64,000 nucleotides of DNA from Flaccisagitta enflata (GCA_965153355.1 OZ231126.1:31558001-31622000), one strand, 5' to 3'; counted from the stretch's first letter, positions 26,491-37,084 are shown. Made by a program: numbers and translations. The notes: a model not told the origin generated them from the letters alone.

Positions 26491-28602
26491 CTAGCGACGC
26501 GAAGGCGCCGCGCCACGCTGTCCTTGTGGCTGCGGAGCGCGCTGCGCGTCAGGATCGGCGGCAGGGGGCTGCTGATGCCGCTGCTGCTGCTGATACCCAG
26601 GACGCTGACCACCGCGTCCGTGGTGTCGAGGACGAGATGCTGACGGCGACGAGGTGGCAACAGGCGCCATCGCTTCTGTCGCCGCAGTTCGCCCGAGGAG
26701 ACAAACCCCGCGAAAAAAGTCCTCGAAACTCGACGGGGGGGTAGAGAAGGACGCGTTGGGGAGGAAGGGGGTTGCCTCCCTATAGCGTCGCGACAAGTCT
26801 TCATCATCAAGAGTCTGATTGGGCCGATATCCGCCGTGGTCGCGGCGCCAGCCTCCACGGCCGCGGCCATTACCACGGCCAGATCCACGGCCAGCTTGCC
26901 GATGATGTCTTTGAGGGTTGGGGGACGGCGCCGGTGGGGGGATGGATGAATCTGCCGCCGAAGCGGCAGCCATCGCCTTCCCCCCCTCCGAGTGCTTCCC
27001 CTGCTTCTTTGAAGAGGATGAAGAAGACGACTTGGGTGGATCAGCCTTCAAGGAGGCCTCAAGAACTCCTCCGGCTGCACCCTCCTCCTCCTGCCTCTTC
27101 TTCTTCTTGGAGGGCTTCTCCCTCTCCTTCCTTTCCTTCGCCTTATCCTTCATCTCCTTCTCCAACTCCTCCATTTCCCGCTGCATCCCTTCCAACTTCT
27201 TCTTCTTCTCCCGCTCAACCTCCGCCTTCACCTCTTCCATCTGCTTCCTCTTCTCCTCAATCTGCTCCTTCAACCCATCTCTCTCCTCCTTATACTCCAG
27301 ATGCCTCTTCCTCCTATTCTCCCTAAACTTTATATTCTTCCTCTTCTGCCTCTCCTGCTTCTTCGTCATTCCTCCCCGCTCCCCTTCTTCCTCATCCTCC
27401 GCTCCTCCTCCCTCCCCCTGTCTACGCACCACCACGTCCTCCGCTTCCAAGTCCCTCGGCTCCGGCCCCACATTCGCCACCGCCCCCGCACCACGCCACT
27501 CAGGAAGGAGAGGGCACCCCCACAATTGATTGGGCATCCTCACTGCCCTTTCCGGCCCCGCGTCACCCTTCGAATTCCACACCATCTCCCTCTTCCTCCA
27601 CTTATCCATCTCCGCCGTCAACAACCCATCCAACTCCGCGATCCTCAGCTTCCCCTTCCTCTTCTTTGCGTCTTCCGTCGCCACCGCCTCCTTAAACCGC
27701 ACCACCACCTCCGTCTCCTCCATCGCCGAGTCGCCGCGCAAACACGGCCACCGCGGCGGCTCCCTCGTCTCCGGCTCCCACAGCCCATACGCAGTACACA
27801 CCCCCGGCTTCTTCGCAAACCTCCGCATCGCCATCTTCACCTGCCCCTGGCTACACCACAACAACACCGACAGGTGACGCAGGCCTGAGCCCATCGCATG
27901 GCCGATCTTGTAGATGTCGAAGCCATCCTCGACCAGGACCCAGTCCATTTCGCCATCGACCTTGATCAGTTGGGCCACGTACACATTGGGGTAGCGCTTC
28001 TGACCGACATGGAAGAACACCAAGACCGCTAAATTGGTGGCCATGATGTCTCTCTGCGCTTCGGTCGAGAACTGCCACTCATCAAATTCTTCCGTCAATG
28101 CGTTGGAACCTCTACACATCCGGAAGGATCCCACCATGTCTCCTACTTCCGTCCTACTCTTCTTCTTCCTCTCCCCATCCTTCTCCACCGCCACCGCCAA
28201 CTGCGGACCCCCTGGCAACACCAAATCACTATTACTATACTCCACCGGCACCTCCTCCGACTCCACCCTCCTCGGCTCCATCGCCTCATCCTCCATCTGC
28301 ACCAAATCAAACTCGTATCCTCCTCCTAACGCCTCCTCACACTCCTCTCCAGTCACACCGACATGATGGGATGACATTCTCTCCGGGATGTGGCGTCCAC
28401 AACGATTGACGATTGTGCAAGAGATTGTCCTTAAGCGTGTTGACAATGTTAATGAATTTTTCCTACAATCCTTCAAACAAAGGGGCAAAATCACAAATGC
28501 AAATTCAATGTGGCAAATCAAAAACATGGGGGCTGGGGCGGGTTGGGGGGGCACGAGGGAAACACACCTAAGGAGAAAGGGGCAAAAATAACAAAATATC
28601 AC
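26491..28602 (-). CDS. BEL/Pao third reading frame, function unknown
   Basis: A single open frame of 703 codons lies between pol and the 3' LTR, where env-like genes sit in some BEL/Pao elements. It is not an obvious envelope: no clear C-terminal membrane anchor is visible. A convincing start is the ATG at 28377 (MSSHHVGVTGEE, about 628 residues). Upstream codons run to 28602 without ATG at the first position. The N-terminal half is mixed sequence, including VYVAQLIKVDGEMDWV. Around the middle is a long Lys/Glu coiled coil (KEQIEEKRKQMEEVKAEVE), then a Ser/Lys-rich part, Gly-Arg repeats (GRGSGRGNGRGRGG) suggesting nucleic-acid binding, and a Gln/Pro-rich end. The frame is intact although pol is broken. 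Confidence 0.7.
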   Translation of the reverse strand: MIFCYFCPFLLRCVSLVPPQPAPAPMFLICHIEFAFVILPLCLKDCRKNSLTLSTRLRTISCTIVNRCGRHIPERMSSHHVGVTGEECEEALGGGYEFDLVQMEDEAMEPRRVESEEVPVEYSNSDLVLPGGPQLAVAVEKDGERKKKSRTEVGDMVGSFRMCRGSNALTEEFDEWQFSTEAQRDIMATNLAVLVFFHVGQKRYPNVYVAQLIKVDGEMDWVLVEDGFDIYKIGHAMGSGLRHLSVLLWCSQGQVKMAMRRFAKKPGVCTAYGLWEPETREPPRWPCLRGDSAMEETEVVVRFKEAVATEDAKKRKGKLRIAELDGLLTAEMDKWRKREMVWNSKGDAGPERAVRMPNQLWGCPLLPEWRGAGAVANVGPEPRDLEAEDVVVRRQGEGGGAEDEEEGERGGMTKKQERQKRKNIKFRENRRKRHLEYKEERDGLKEQIEEKRKQMEEVKAEVEREKKKKLEGMQREMEELEKEMKDKAKERKEREKPSKKKKRQEEEGAAGGVLEASLKADPPKSSSSSSSKKQGKHSEGGKAMAAASAADSSIPPPAPSPNPQRHHRQAGRGSGRGNGRGRGGWRRDHGGYRPNQTLDDEDLSRRYREATPFLPNASFSTPPSSFEDFFRGVCLLGRTAATEAMAPVATSSPSASRPRHHGRGGQRPGYQQQQRHQQPPAADPDAQRAPQPQGQRGAAPSRR

Positions 28603-28632
28603 AGGCCAATTGAAGCAAAAAACTCGGCATAG

Positions 28633-29148
28633 TCACGCCGACAAACGCGCCGGGTCAAGTTCCAATCGGACTACTTTACTCCTATCACGTGTGAATTTCT
28701 TCCCATTTGCCGTCCTCACTACCACAGTCCGCACGACGTCGCCTCCATCAACTTCCGTGATGACGCCGGTGCGCCAATCTCCTCGTCGACATTGATCGTC
28801 TACCAAGAGGACGACGTCGTCAATCTCCAAATCTTTCTCCACCCTGCGCCATTTTGGTCGCGCCTGCAAGGCCGAGACGTAGTCTCTTTTCCACCTTCTC
28901 CAAAACGCATCGGCAATTGCGCGTGATTGGCGCCAAGTATATCGAAGCGCTTCTGCATCTGGAGGTGAGGGGGGCACAAGGTCGCAACCGGAAGACGCGT
29001 ATACACCAGGGCAAAGAAAGTCTATTGGCCGCAAAGCCTGGATCCCCGGCTCATCACCCACATAGGTAATCGGCCGTGAATTCATGGCCAGCTCTGCCTG
29101 GGCCAATACTGTTGCAAAGGTCTCGATGTGGAGATTGTCTTGGTTCAG
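28633..29148 (-). pseudogene. BEL/Pao integrase C-terminal part after in-frame stop
   Basis: This continues the same frame as the upstream pol segment after a TGA at 29151-29149. It holds LNSRP-like AMNSRPITYV and the BEL-typical C-terminal domain (WRRWKRDYVSALQ, then DDVVLLVDD and WRTGVITEV). Together these mark the end of pol. Confidence 0.88.
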
Positions 29149-31833
29149 TCATGAACGCCAAATGTCTTTTGCAGATTGAACCAAGCGCTCCCATACTCCA
29201 CCTCGATGTGGTGCAACAGGTGGATTAAATGTCCATTGTATGCCCGTCAGCCTCAATTCAGGTTTTGCGGACAAATTCCATGCTTCCATTTCCGCGCGCA
29301 GTTCTTTGTCGGACGCGGTGAAGTTGGTGCCGTTGTCCGAATACAAATGGCGAATCGCAGGGCGGCGAGCTTGAAACCGCAAGAGGGCGTCGATGAAGCA
29401 AGAGGCGCTCATGGATCTCAATATCTCGAAGTGCACCGCGCGGCACGCAAGGCAGGTAAAAAGCGCGACGTACACTTTGTGAGATGCTCTCCCGGCGATT
29501 TTGCAAGAAGCAGGTCCAAAAATATCCACCCCCGCGTTCTCGAAGGGCAGACACTCGTCACGCTGGAGTCGTCCTCTGCATCGTAGCAAACCGGCGTCGT
29601 CAACGAAGGGGCATAACGCCGCCAGGGGTGATTTTGCGGCGACTTTTCTAGCCCCAACCGGATCACATTGTTGCAGGGATTTAATTTCCGCGTGGAAGGC
29701 TTGGGATTGAATGGCGCTGATGATCAATTTTTCGGCGTCGGCCAATTCGACGCCGGTGGGCGCCTTAACTTTGTCGGCGTCGTTGTATAACGCTCGGCGT
29801 CGATTGCGGACGATGCACATCATGATCGTGCGTTTCAGCAGTGCGATGCGCCTCAATTTTCCCGTCCAAGTCGCCACCTTTTCGCTGACGCGAATCACCC
29901 ACAATTGAGGCGGCGTTCTTTTCGGCGTCGCCGTCGTCGCAAGGATGTGAGCGGGAAATGGGCGTGTCACGATCTGCTTTTCCGGCCATTCGTCTTCGCC
30001 TCGCCAAAGATAATCCGGGCCGTTGTGGAACTTGCCCCAATTTGGATCTTGGGCGAGCATCCCTTTGGACGAGTAGTCGGCTGGGTTGAGGTGGGTTGGT
30101 ACCCACCTCCACTCCTCGACCTTCGTAAGCGCCTGAATTTCAGAGAGACGATTTGCAAAGTAAACCTTGAACCTTGTTTCAGTGTCATTTAATTGCTTAA
30201 TTACACATTCAGAATCGGTCCAATTTACATAACCATCATAACTCCCTGTTTCTTCAATAATGGTGGCGCGCATTCTGGCCGCGAGGCGTGCTGCTTGAAG
30301 CTCCAAGCGTGGCGTCGACTCCATGTGACCCGCCTCCACATCCTTCAGAGGGACGACGTGCGATTTGGAGCATACAATGGACACATGGATTTCGCCATTC
30401 GGACCCTCGTAGCGGACGTAGTACACGGCTCCATACGCCCGTCCACTCGCATCCGAATACCCGTGGAGGACCTTTTTGCCGTCCTGCGTTTCCGGCGTCG
30501 CCGTCCATCTCGTGATGCGGAATGACTCCAAGAATTTGAAACTCGCCTGCCATTCCACAAACTCGTTGAGGGACACGGTTGGAATGTCTTTGCTATCCCA
30601 ACTTTCGACGACGCGTAACACTTTTTGCAGAATTAGCCTTGCCCAAATCACGAATGGCTCCAAAAAACCCAGCGGGTCAAATATAGACGCTATTAATTTG
30701 AGCATTTGTCTTTTGGTTTGCACATTCAATTCGGCCTTTGATTTATCTGGCAAAAAGGAAAAAGCATCGGCAGAAAAAGAGTATCTAAGGCCTAACAATT
30801 TCGTCGTGTCATCAGTGGCGCCGGATACATCCATTGGCGCCGCCGGCGCCGGATCCGTCGTGTCGCCTTCAAGAACTTCCGGATGGCTTGATCTCCATTT
30901 GCATAGATTCATGCCGGCGTCCTCGAGGGCGGCCGTGATGCCCACGCGAAAGTCTTTAGCCACTTTGGTATTGCGCAGTGATTTTATCAAATCATCAATG
31001 TACATGTTCCTCATCACTGCTTGAACCACGAGTGGGCCATATTCAGCCGAGTGCTGTTCCACGTGGTGTTGCAGAGTGAAGATCGCTACACAATTTGATG
31101 ATTTTGCACCGAAGACGTGGCCGAGAAACTCGTTCAGGTCGATTTCCTCCATTTTTTCATCGCGAAACCAATAATAGCGGAAAAGTCCTGCGTCTTCTTC
31201 GGTGACATAGATCTCGTGGAAGTAATCCTTAATGTCCGCGCCCACGGCGACGGGACCTTCACACCGGAAGCGCATCAACACGCCTCTGATGTCGTTGGCA
31301 AGTTGCGGTCCGTCCAAGAGCTGGTCGTTAAGGCTTGATCCACCCACTGCTGCTTTACAATCGTGGCAGATGCGGACTTGCCCGGGCTTGCCGGGCTTGT
31401 CCGCCACATGGATTGGAATTGTCCATCTAGGTCGATCTGGTGGCATGTTGGCGTGCACATTTGGATCTATTTTCCTCACGCGCCCTTTTTCCCAGAATTT
31501 TGCCATAGTTTCGAATGTTATTCGGCGCCTTTCCGGGTCCCGCATTAATTGTTTTTTCAGTCGAAATAAGCGGTCTAGGGCCATCGTTGGGGAATCCAAA
31601 TTGTTTAGTGCATCGCAAGTTGCTTGCCTTCCACCTTTATGAAGGACAGGGGTCCGGTAGTGTTCCGTTTTCGGATCCCACCTAATGCCTTCCTTCATTT
31701 GGCGGATGGCAAACTTATCACTGAGAGACATATCTCGCTTATTTTCGTCCACTTTTTCAAATTCACCGGCATTTATTCTTTTTATGGTTTTTGCCAAATC
31801 TGAATCAATGCTGTGAAAGGAGCAAAATTGCAA
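29149..31833 (-). pseudogene. BEL/Pao pol: reverse transcriptase, RNase H, integrase core
   Basis: An 894-codon open frame. The RT shows ADIKDYFHEIYV near residue 200 and the YIDD box near 280. RNase H shows GYSDASGRAYGA near 455, a downstream RLELQAARLAAR and WTDSECV. The integrase core shows VDIFGP, SDNGTNF and HRGGVWERLV, giving D, D and E. The zinc-binding HHCC domain normally between a GLLRCRGRL-type segment and the core is missing: RGRLQRDE runs straight into CLPFENAGVDIFG, so more than 100 residues seem deleted in frame. The N-terminus is out of frame with the preceding protease region. The frame ends at a TGA inside the integrase. Confidence 0.9.
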
Positions 31834-32399
31834 ACAAAATATCGCGAGTCAGTGTTGTTTCTAGGGCCGATCAGACCGGCGCCGAGCGGCGTGGAAATTC
31901 CCATGGGCAATCCCTCGGCGCCTTTGTATGTCTCTCCGCCGATCCAGATTCGAGCGTGCTCCGCGCCGATTATTACGCCGATAGAGCATCCGTCGTCGCC
32001 ATCCGGAAACGCAGGAAATTCCAGGTCGACGAGATGCTCCATCCCGGCGGCATCCTCAGCGCGTGGTGGTCTGTCGTCCTTCGATGCGATTATCTCCCCG
32101 AAGATGGCGTTGTTGAGAGTGATCCTGTAGCCGTTGGTACCTTCAACTACCACATCTGCCACTTCCCTCTCTCCCTCCACCATCTTCTCAAGGGTGGTTA
32201 TCGTCATCGTCGTTTTCCTCCCACTTAGTTTCAGTTTTTACATAAGTCCTTCGACACGACGTGTCGGTTGGCGCCGCCATCCATCAAAGCAAAAGTTTTA
32301 CTTTTCTTTCACCGTCGTTATGTACAGCGGCAAAATCAACCTCCACGCTCCGTCGTCGCCGCCAACTTTGAAGACGGAGTTGGTCGAAGGCGCCTCATG
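31834..32399 (-). pseudogene. BEL/Pao protease region with frameshifts
   Basis: A retropepsin-like MDGGANRH motif is encoded near 32284-32260. The flanking coding sense is in another frame on both sides, with likely indels in A-rich runs near 32300 and 32238. A further frame change occurs near 31840 before the RT. The downstream part (GYRITLNNAIFGEIIAS) is open from 32207. Because gag ends at a TGA in the same frame as the flanking protease codons, this TGA may also be a lesion or a readthrough point. Confidence 0.75.
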
Positions 32400-35099
32400 T
32401 CACGCAGGCCCAGATCCTTTTTCGCCGGCGTCTTTGTTTTCAACAGTTTGTTTTCCCGCCGGGTTAGGTTCCGGGTGCGCTAGAGGGTGATGGAAGCCGT
32501 TGCACTTGTCGCAAGTGATCGTCGACGGACATGCCTTGGCGAGATGGCCTCCTTCGAGGCATCTGAAGCAGATGCCCAAGTTTTTGTTGAATTTCCGGCG
32601 GTCCGACGCGTTCATCTCGCTGTAAGTGGGGCAATCCGCTAGACCGTGTTTTCCGTCGCAACGAGGACAGAGGCCCGGCGTCGTTTTTGAAGCCGGCGTC
32701 GGCATCGCGTCCTTCTTTGCGGCGGCGTTGGCGGTCGTCGCGGAAATTTTGGCCGATGCAGCGGGCTTGTTTTGATTGTTGTTGCGATGGTATCCTGACA
32801 ACATTTCAGATATGGTTTGCTCTTCATCAATGAAATCAAGAAAATCAGCAAATTTCAAATCTGAACCATTTTTCTTCCTATACCTCACAACTTTCTTTGC
32901 CCACTTATCTTTTAGGAAGGGAAGCTTCTTCTCGACGATCGTCTTGACCACCAACTTGTTCTCGAAGTCGTCCGCCTTTTTCGTCTCGGTTGCGAACGAG
33001 TGGACACTCATCAACCGCGCGTAGAAATCGAGCATTCCGTTGTGATCTTTTTCGTCGATCGCTTTTCCCTGCAGCACTTCGTCAAGCATCTCCAACGCGG
33101 TCTCTTGGCGCATCCCGAACTTTTTCGTCAACTTTTCCAACGCCTCGTCGACGGCCGACTCCGACTTCTTCAGCGTCTCCGCCTCGATCAGCTTGAAGGC
33201 CGATCCCTCAAACCAATGCTGCAACTCGTTCAGCATTTGCTTCTTGGATACGCCCGGGATCTCCATCGCCTCGTTGAAGATTTTCATGTGCTTTTCGAAG
33301 TCCATTCTCTTGGTCGTATTTCCGGAGAACTTTTTGGCGGGTCTTGCTTCTTTCAGCTGGTGGATAGCCGTCTGCTTTAGCGCCGCCTCCAACTGTTGCC
33401 GCTGCAGTCGCAAGATGCTCGTCATTAGCGTGTCTGAGACGTTTGAAGCATGGCTGCTCGCACTGCTGGAAGCTATCGACGGCGCCTTCGAACGTGTTGA
33501 CGATGATCTTGACGCGATTGACGAGCGGCTGGGGCTTTTCACTTTCTGAGGATGTACCGTCGCCGGTGCATCTGTCTTTGCCCCTGGCTTTTCGTCTTTC
33601 GTCTTGATCCCTCTCTTTGTTCTCTCTTGTTCTCCTGACTCCATTTTCTTTGGCTTCACGTCACCCAATTTACGGTAAGGCATTGTCGGTGGTTTTTTGA
33701 CCTCCGTCTTTGCCTCTTTTTCCTTGTTTGGGTCTTCGGCGTAAAGCTTCTTTTTTGACTTTCGCAGTGGATCCGGTAGCGATCTCTCTGTGATTGACGG
33801 CGTCTTCACCTCCTTCTTAGCCGTCGACGTCGGTCTCGACGTCACTCCGTTCACCCACGCGCTCGTCAATGCATCCGGAGTTTCGCCACCGAATGCTGCA
33901 CCTGCGGCGGTCATCTCCAATCCGGCGCCAGCGTCCCTCGACTTTTCTCCCTCCTCGACGGCGCCGCTTGCCGTTGACTGTTCGCCTTCATTCGCCGCTA
34001 TCAAGTCCTGCAGCTCCGCCGCATTTTTGTCGATGTTATCCATTTCTTTCTCGTGGAGGGTTTTGTCGAGGTCCTTTTGCCTTTGTATGTCTTGGATAAT
34101 GCTTTGATGATACGCAATATCCGCGTCCGCTTGCGCGTCGTTGGATTTTATCCGTTCCTTCTCGGCTTCCCTTTTTCTCTGTCTGTCTTTCTCCACCTGC
34201 CGTGACATCACCGTCGACGTTTTGCTCCTCTGGGATCCCTTTTCTGACGACCTCGTCGAACGTATCGTCGACCTGGCATTTTCCGCGTCGTCGTCGCGTT
34301 CGGGATCAGCACGTGGAGTAACAGAGGTGGTCACGCTTTGAGGTTTTTCGGCCTCTTTGTCTTTTTTGTTGGCCTCTGCCGCTGTCCGCAGTTCATTTTC
34401 GGCCAATTGGAAGCCGGATGGAAGTGGCCGAGCTTTCGGCCGAATGGAGTCATCTATGGTGAGTTCTGCTGCCGCCGCGGGGGGTGTCGCTGGAGGAGGA
34501 GGAGGAGGCGGATGTGACGGGTTTTGGCGTCTTTCCGGCGTCTGACCGCCGACTACGTTTTCGAGTACCTTTCTTCCGGCAGTCACTGTCAACGATACCC
34601 TCTTTTTCAATGAGTTCAGCATCGACGCTGGAGGCGCCGTCTCTTTCGTCACTTCCGGTCTCCTCCTTCTTTCCTCTTCGCCTTCACCTCTTCCGCTCGT
34701 CCTGCTTTCGTGCAGCAGCGGTAATCCCCCCAACGCCCCGACGTCCTCCGCCGGGTCGTCAACAGTCTCGTCGACGTCCCCTGCCGATTGCGTCTTGAAG
34801 TGGGATTCGAGCGTTATTTTGTAACGAACCATGTCTTGCATCAATTGTCCGGCCATTTCCCTGGCGTTGGGCTCGTTCTCAATTTTGCAGGCATTATATT
34901 CGTCTAAACGCTTCTCGTAGAGGTCGCAGAATGCGTCGCTTTTTAAGTTCAATTCGGTTTGCGCCTCCTCCGACGGTGTTTTTGTCGCGTGGTCGAGGGC
35001 TACCGTCATTGAGTTAAAGCTTTTCTCCAATTCTCGCCTCACGTGTGCCACGATGCGCAGGTCCCATACTGTGGCTTCGATCGGTCTGATGTTCGCCAT
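32400..35099 (-). CDS. BEL/Pao gag polyprotein
   Basis: An open frame of 899 codons, starting MANIRPIEATVWDLR about 95 bases inside the 5' LTR. It has a long Ser/Lys/Glu-rich N-terminal half with Arg/Glu coiled coil (KDRQRKREAEKERIK) and a capsid-like helical region (RMDFEKHMKIFNEAM, LQHWFEGSAF). At the C-terminus are Cys/His knuckles CPRCDGKHGLADC, CFRCLEGGHLAKAC and CDKCNGFHHPLAH. The middle one is a canonical CX2CX4HX4C. It packages the element RNA in virus-like particles. No internal stop. Confidence 0.92.
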   Translation of the reverse strand: MANIRPIEATVWDLRIVAHVRRELEKSFNSMTVALDHATKTPSEEAQTELNLKSDAFCDLYEKRLDEYNACKIENEPNAREMAGQLMQDMVRYKITLESHFKTQSAGDVDETVDDPAEDVGALGGLPLLHESRTSGRGEGEEERRRRPEVTKETAPPASMLNSLKKRVSLTVTAGRKVLENVVGGQTPERRQNPSHPPPPPPPATPPAAAAELTIDDSIRPKARPLPSGFQLAENELRTAAEANKKDKEAEKPQSVTTSVTPRADPERDDDAENARSTIRSTRSSEKGSQRSKTSTVMSRQVEKDRQRKREAEKERIKSNDAQADADIAYHQSIIQDIQRQKDLDKTLHEKEMDNIDKNAAELQDLIAANEGEQSTASGAVEEGEKSRDAGAGLEMTAAGAAFGGETPDALTSAWVNGVTSRPTSTAKKEVKTPSITERSLPDPLRKSKKKLYAEDPNKEKEAKTEVKKPPTMPYRKLGDVKPKKMESGEQERTKRGIKTKDEKPGAKTDAPATVHPQKVKSPSRSSIASRSSSTRSKAPSIASSSASSHASNVSDTLMTSILRLQRQQLEAALKQTAIHQLKEARPAKKFSGNTTKRMDFEKHMKIFNEAMEIPGVSKKQMLNELQHWFEGSAFKLIEAETLKKSESAVDEALEKLTKKFGMRQETALEMLDEVLQGKAIDEKDHNGMLDFYARLMSVHSFATETKKADDFENKLVVKTIVEKKLPFLKDKWAKKVVRYRKKNGSDLKFADFLDFIDEEQTISEMLSGYHRNNNQNKPAASAKISATTANAAAKKDAMPTPASKTTPGLCPRCDGKHGLADCPTYSEMNASDRRKFNKNLGICFRCLEGGHLAKACPSTITCDKCNGFHHPLAHPEPNPAGKQTVENKDAGEKGSGPA

Positions 35100-35160
35100 A
35101 GTATCTGATGTTACCTGCGTGTTGTGCTCGTGTATAGTAGGGGGTTATAATATAGGGTTA

Positions 35161-35173
35161 GCAACTTTCACCA
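35161..35173 (-). other. Weak candidate primer-binding site
   Basis: On minus TGGTGAAAGTTGC lies 21 bases downstream of the 5' LTR. It begins with TGG, as expected for pairing to a tRNA 3' CCA end, but the spacing is long and I cannot name the tRNA. Confidence 0.3.
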
Positions 35174-35194
35174 GCGGCTTTGGTGTTTAAATAC

Positions 35195-35729
35195 TGTGAA
35201 GAACCGTAGAAAATACTGTCTCGTACCGTCATTAGGATCTTGCCGTCCACGCAACTTCCGACTGAAGACGCCATCGCAACGCCAATCACGCCGATAACGT
35301 CACTTCCGGTGGCGCTGGTTCCAACGTCAGTCTGTGGATGCTATCTCTAATCACTAGGTAAGAAAGTGTATTTAAACTATTATATACAAGGAAGAGAAAG
35401 AAAGAGAAACAGAAGAGAGAGGGGGGAGGGGTTGGTTAATACCTACCTACTAACTAGCTAGTGTGTATCATCAGTAACTACCTCAATCAATTCACATCAA
35501 TTGTCAACAAATGTAGCCAAGTACACTCACCACAGGTTCCACTGTAATCCCCAAAGTGCTTCCAGGTTGAATTGCTTGTTAAAATACACTGATTAACTGA
35601 AAGAAAGGATGCATCCAGAGAATCAAATATATCACCACAAGCAAATGAATAGCAACGCCAACGAGAGGACAATGAAATAGATCGCGGTACAAAGGCGCCA
35701 AGTGCCAAAAATATCAACGATATTCCACA
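35195..35729 (-). repeat. 5' LTR of BEL/Pao element
   Basis: 535 bp, TGTGGAATATC to CTTCACA on minus. It lacks the 20-base segment present in the other LTR. The right flank GTAGC matches the left target duplication. Confidence 0.95.
35380..35386 (-). promoter_or_regulatory. Candidate TATA box in 5' LTR
   Basis: On minus TATATAA occurs in the context cttgtatataatag, about mid-LTR, a plausible start for element transcription. Same word in the 3' LTR at 26015-26021. Confidence 0.4.
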
Positions 35730-35734
35730 GTAGC

Positions 35735-36089
35735 TTTGATAAGTCATTGAATATTGTGAAATTGTGAATTGTGACAATTGTGTCAATCCACGATAAGTAA
35801 AATACCATTCCTGTGTCTAACCATGGCAATGAAAAAAAAGACAGTAATTTCAATATGTCACAGTGCAAACGAATACAAAATTTGACAAGTCAAAACGATT
35901 TATACGATATTTCTTATTTTATATATTCAAAGATTTTTTATTGAGATAAAGGATTTGTGGTTGGTAATCATCAATTTTTTGCATAGGAAAACGTTTTTCT
36001 GTACCATATGCTTAGGAAATGTGAGAAAAAAGGATGCGAAATTGATGGATTTTTTATAAAAATTGATTCTTGTGCATTGACAAGTCTCG
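35735..36089. other. Non-coding, nothing recognised
   Basis: AT-rich flank of the BEL/Pao insertion, no coding sequence. Confidence 0.4.
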
Positions 36090-36228
36090 CGTGAAAAACC
36101 GAATCTGTCTCTGAATTCAAAATTTTGCATTTTGAAAAACATGGCATCAGTCTAAACACTTTAAAGAAACAGGCCATGTGTTTAGAAATGCAAAATTTTG
36201 CATTCAGAGACAGATTCGGTTTTTCACG
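36090..36228. repeat. Foldback repeat, arms about 43 bp
   Basis: The word cgtgaaaaaccgaatctgtc at 36090 returns inverted at the right end (gacagattcggtttttcacg, to 36228). The aaaattttgcattt word is also mirrored inside. No flanking duplication was recognised. Confidence 0.8.
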
Positions 36229-36499
36229 TGGTAACATCTCATGTTTTCCGTGTAATTATTTTTAAAGAATTCTGTTGTTTCACTAAGTATGCTGCGACAT
36301 TACCGATGCAAGATCAATACCATTGGTCAGTTAACCGGTTTTTAATAAATCTAGGGAGTATTAAGCATGCATAAGACTCTAGTTTTTGTTACATTTTCGC
36401 TGCATAGCAGCATATTCCATCACAGAACAGAACGATTTGTCAAATTTGACGCTGTTCTGCACCACGACATATGCTCCTACGCACTCATTTTTTTGATCT

Positions 36500-36945
36500 T
36501 CTCAAAATCCTTTTAGGGAGTAACAGTTAATCAAATTACCTACTCAGCAAAAAAATCAGAACTCAAAAAAGTTAATTTTGAGCCTGTAGCATCATTTTTT
36601 GTGAAAAAACGTCAGAAATTAAAGAAGGGGAAAAAACACCATATTTATAATTTTTAGAAAATTCATTTTGACAGCTTTTACAAAAATTGATGCTACAGGT
36701 ACAAAAATGAACATTCTTGAGTTCTGATTTTTTTTCTGAGTCACAAAATCAACATTCTAAGAACGCCTGAGAAGATTTTTGAGGCTGCTTAAAAAAATAA
36801 GCTTGCAGTTACAATTGTATGTCAAGTGCAAATCATACGCCATTGATGAATCATCATTTGACAAATTATGCAAAAATTGTCGCTACAGCCACAAAAATCA
36901 ACTTTTTTGAGTTCTGATTTTTTTGCTGGGTCACAAATTTGTCAT
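36500..36945. repeat. Inverted and direct short repeats (decayed foldback)
   Basis: The phrase tcagaactcaaaaaagtt (36559 on) occurs inverted at about 36717-36732 and again near 36908-36922. Tgtagc/gctaca words lie beside each. It looks like a decayed foldback element with a duplicated arm. Confidence 0.55.
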
Positions 36946-37084
36946 ACCACTACCACCTAAAAGGATTTTAAGTTATTCCAAAAAATGGGCTTGTAGTGCC
37001 ACTTTGAAAATCACTGTCTTTTTTATTTTTACCATAGTTATTCTACAGTCTACACCATACACCATGGCCTTTGCGTTTTTTGTT

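Larger units (their letters stand above)
25810..35729 (-). mobile_element. BEL/Pao LTR retrotransposon, full length, defective
   Basis: The element is 9.9 kb on the minus strand with LTRs at 35195-35729 (5') and 25810-26364 (3'), TG...CA ends and a 5-bp target duplication. The order is LTR, gag (35099-32400), protease and RT/RNaseH/integrase (about 32300-28633), a third long frame (28602-26491) and LTR. BEL/Pao assignment rests on the RT (ADIKDYF, YIDD), the RNase H (GYSDAS) and an integrase reading VDIFGP and SDNGTNF. The LTRs differ by one substitution and one 20-base indel, so the insertion is young, but gag-pol has several lesions and the copy cannot encode its own full enzyme set. Confidence 0.95.

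Noticed and set aside
26772-28409. Several plus-strand Pro/Ser/His-rich frames
   Set aside because: Antisense shadows of the BEL/Pao third frame.
28378-28602. Signal-peptide-like start of the BEL/Pao third frame (CYFCPFLLRCVSL)
   Set aside because: It begins at a non-ATG codon, and the better start is the ATG at 28377. A spliced leader cannot be excluded, but no membrane protein is supported.
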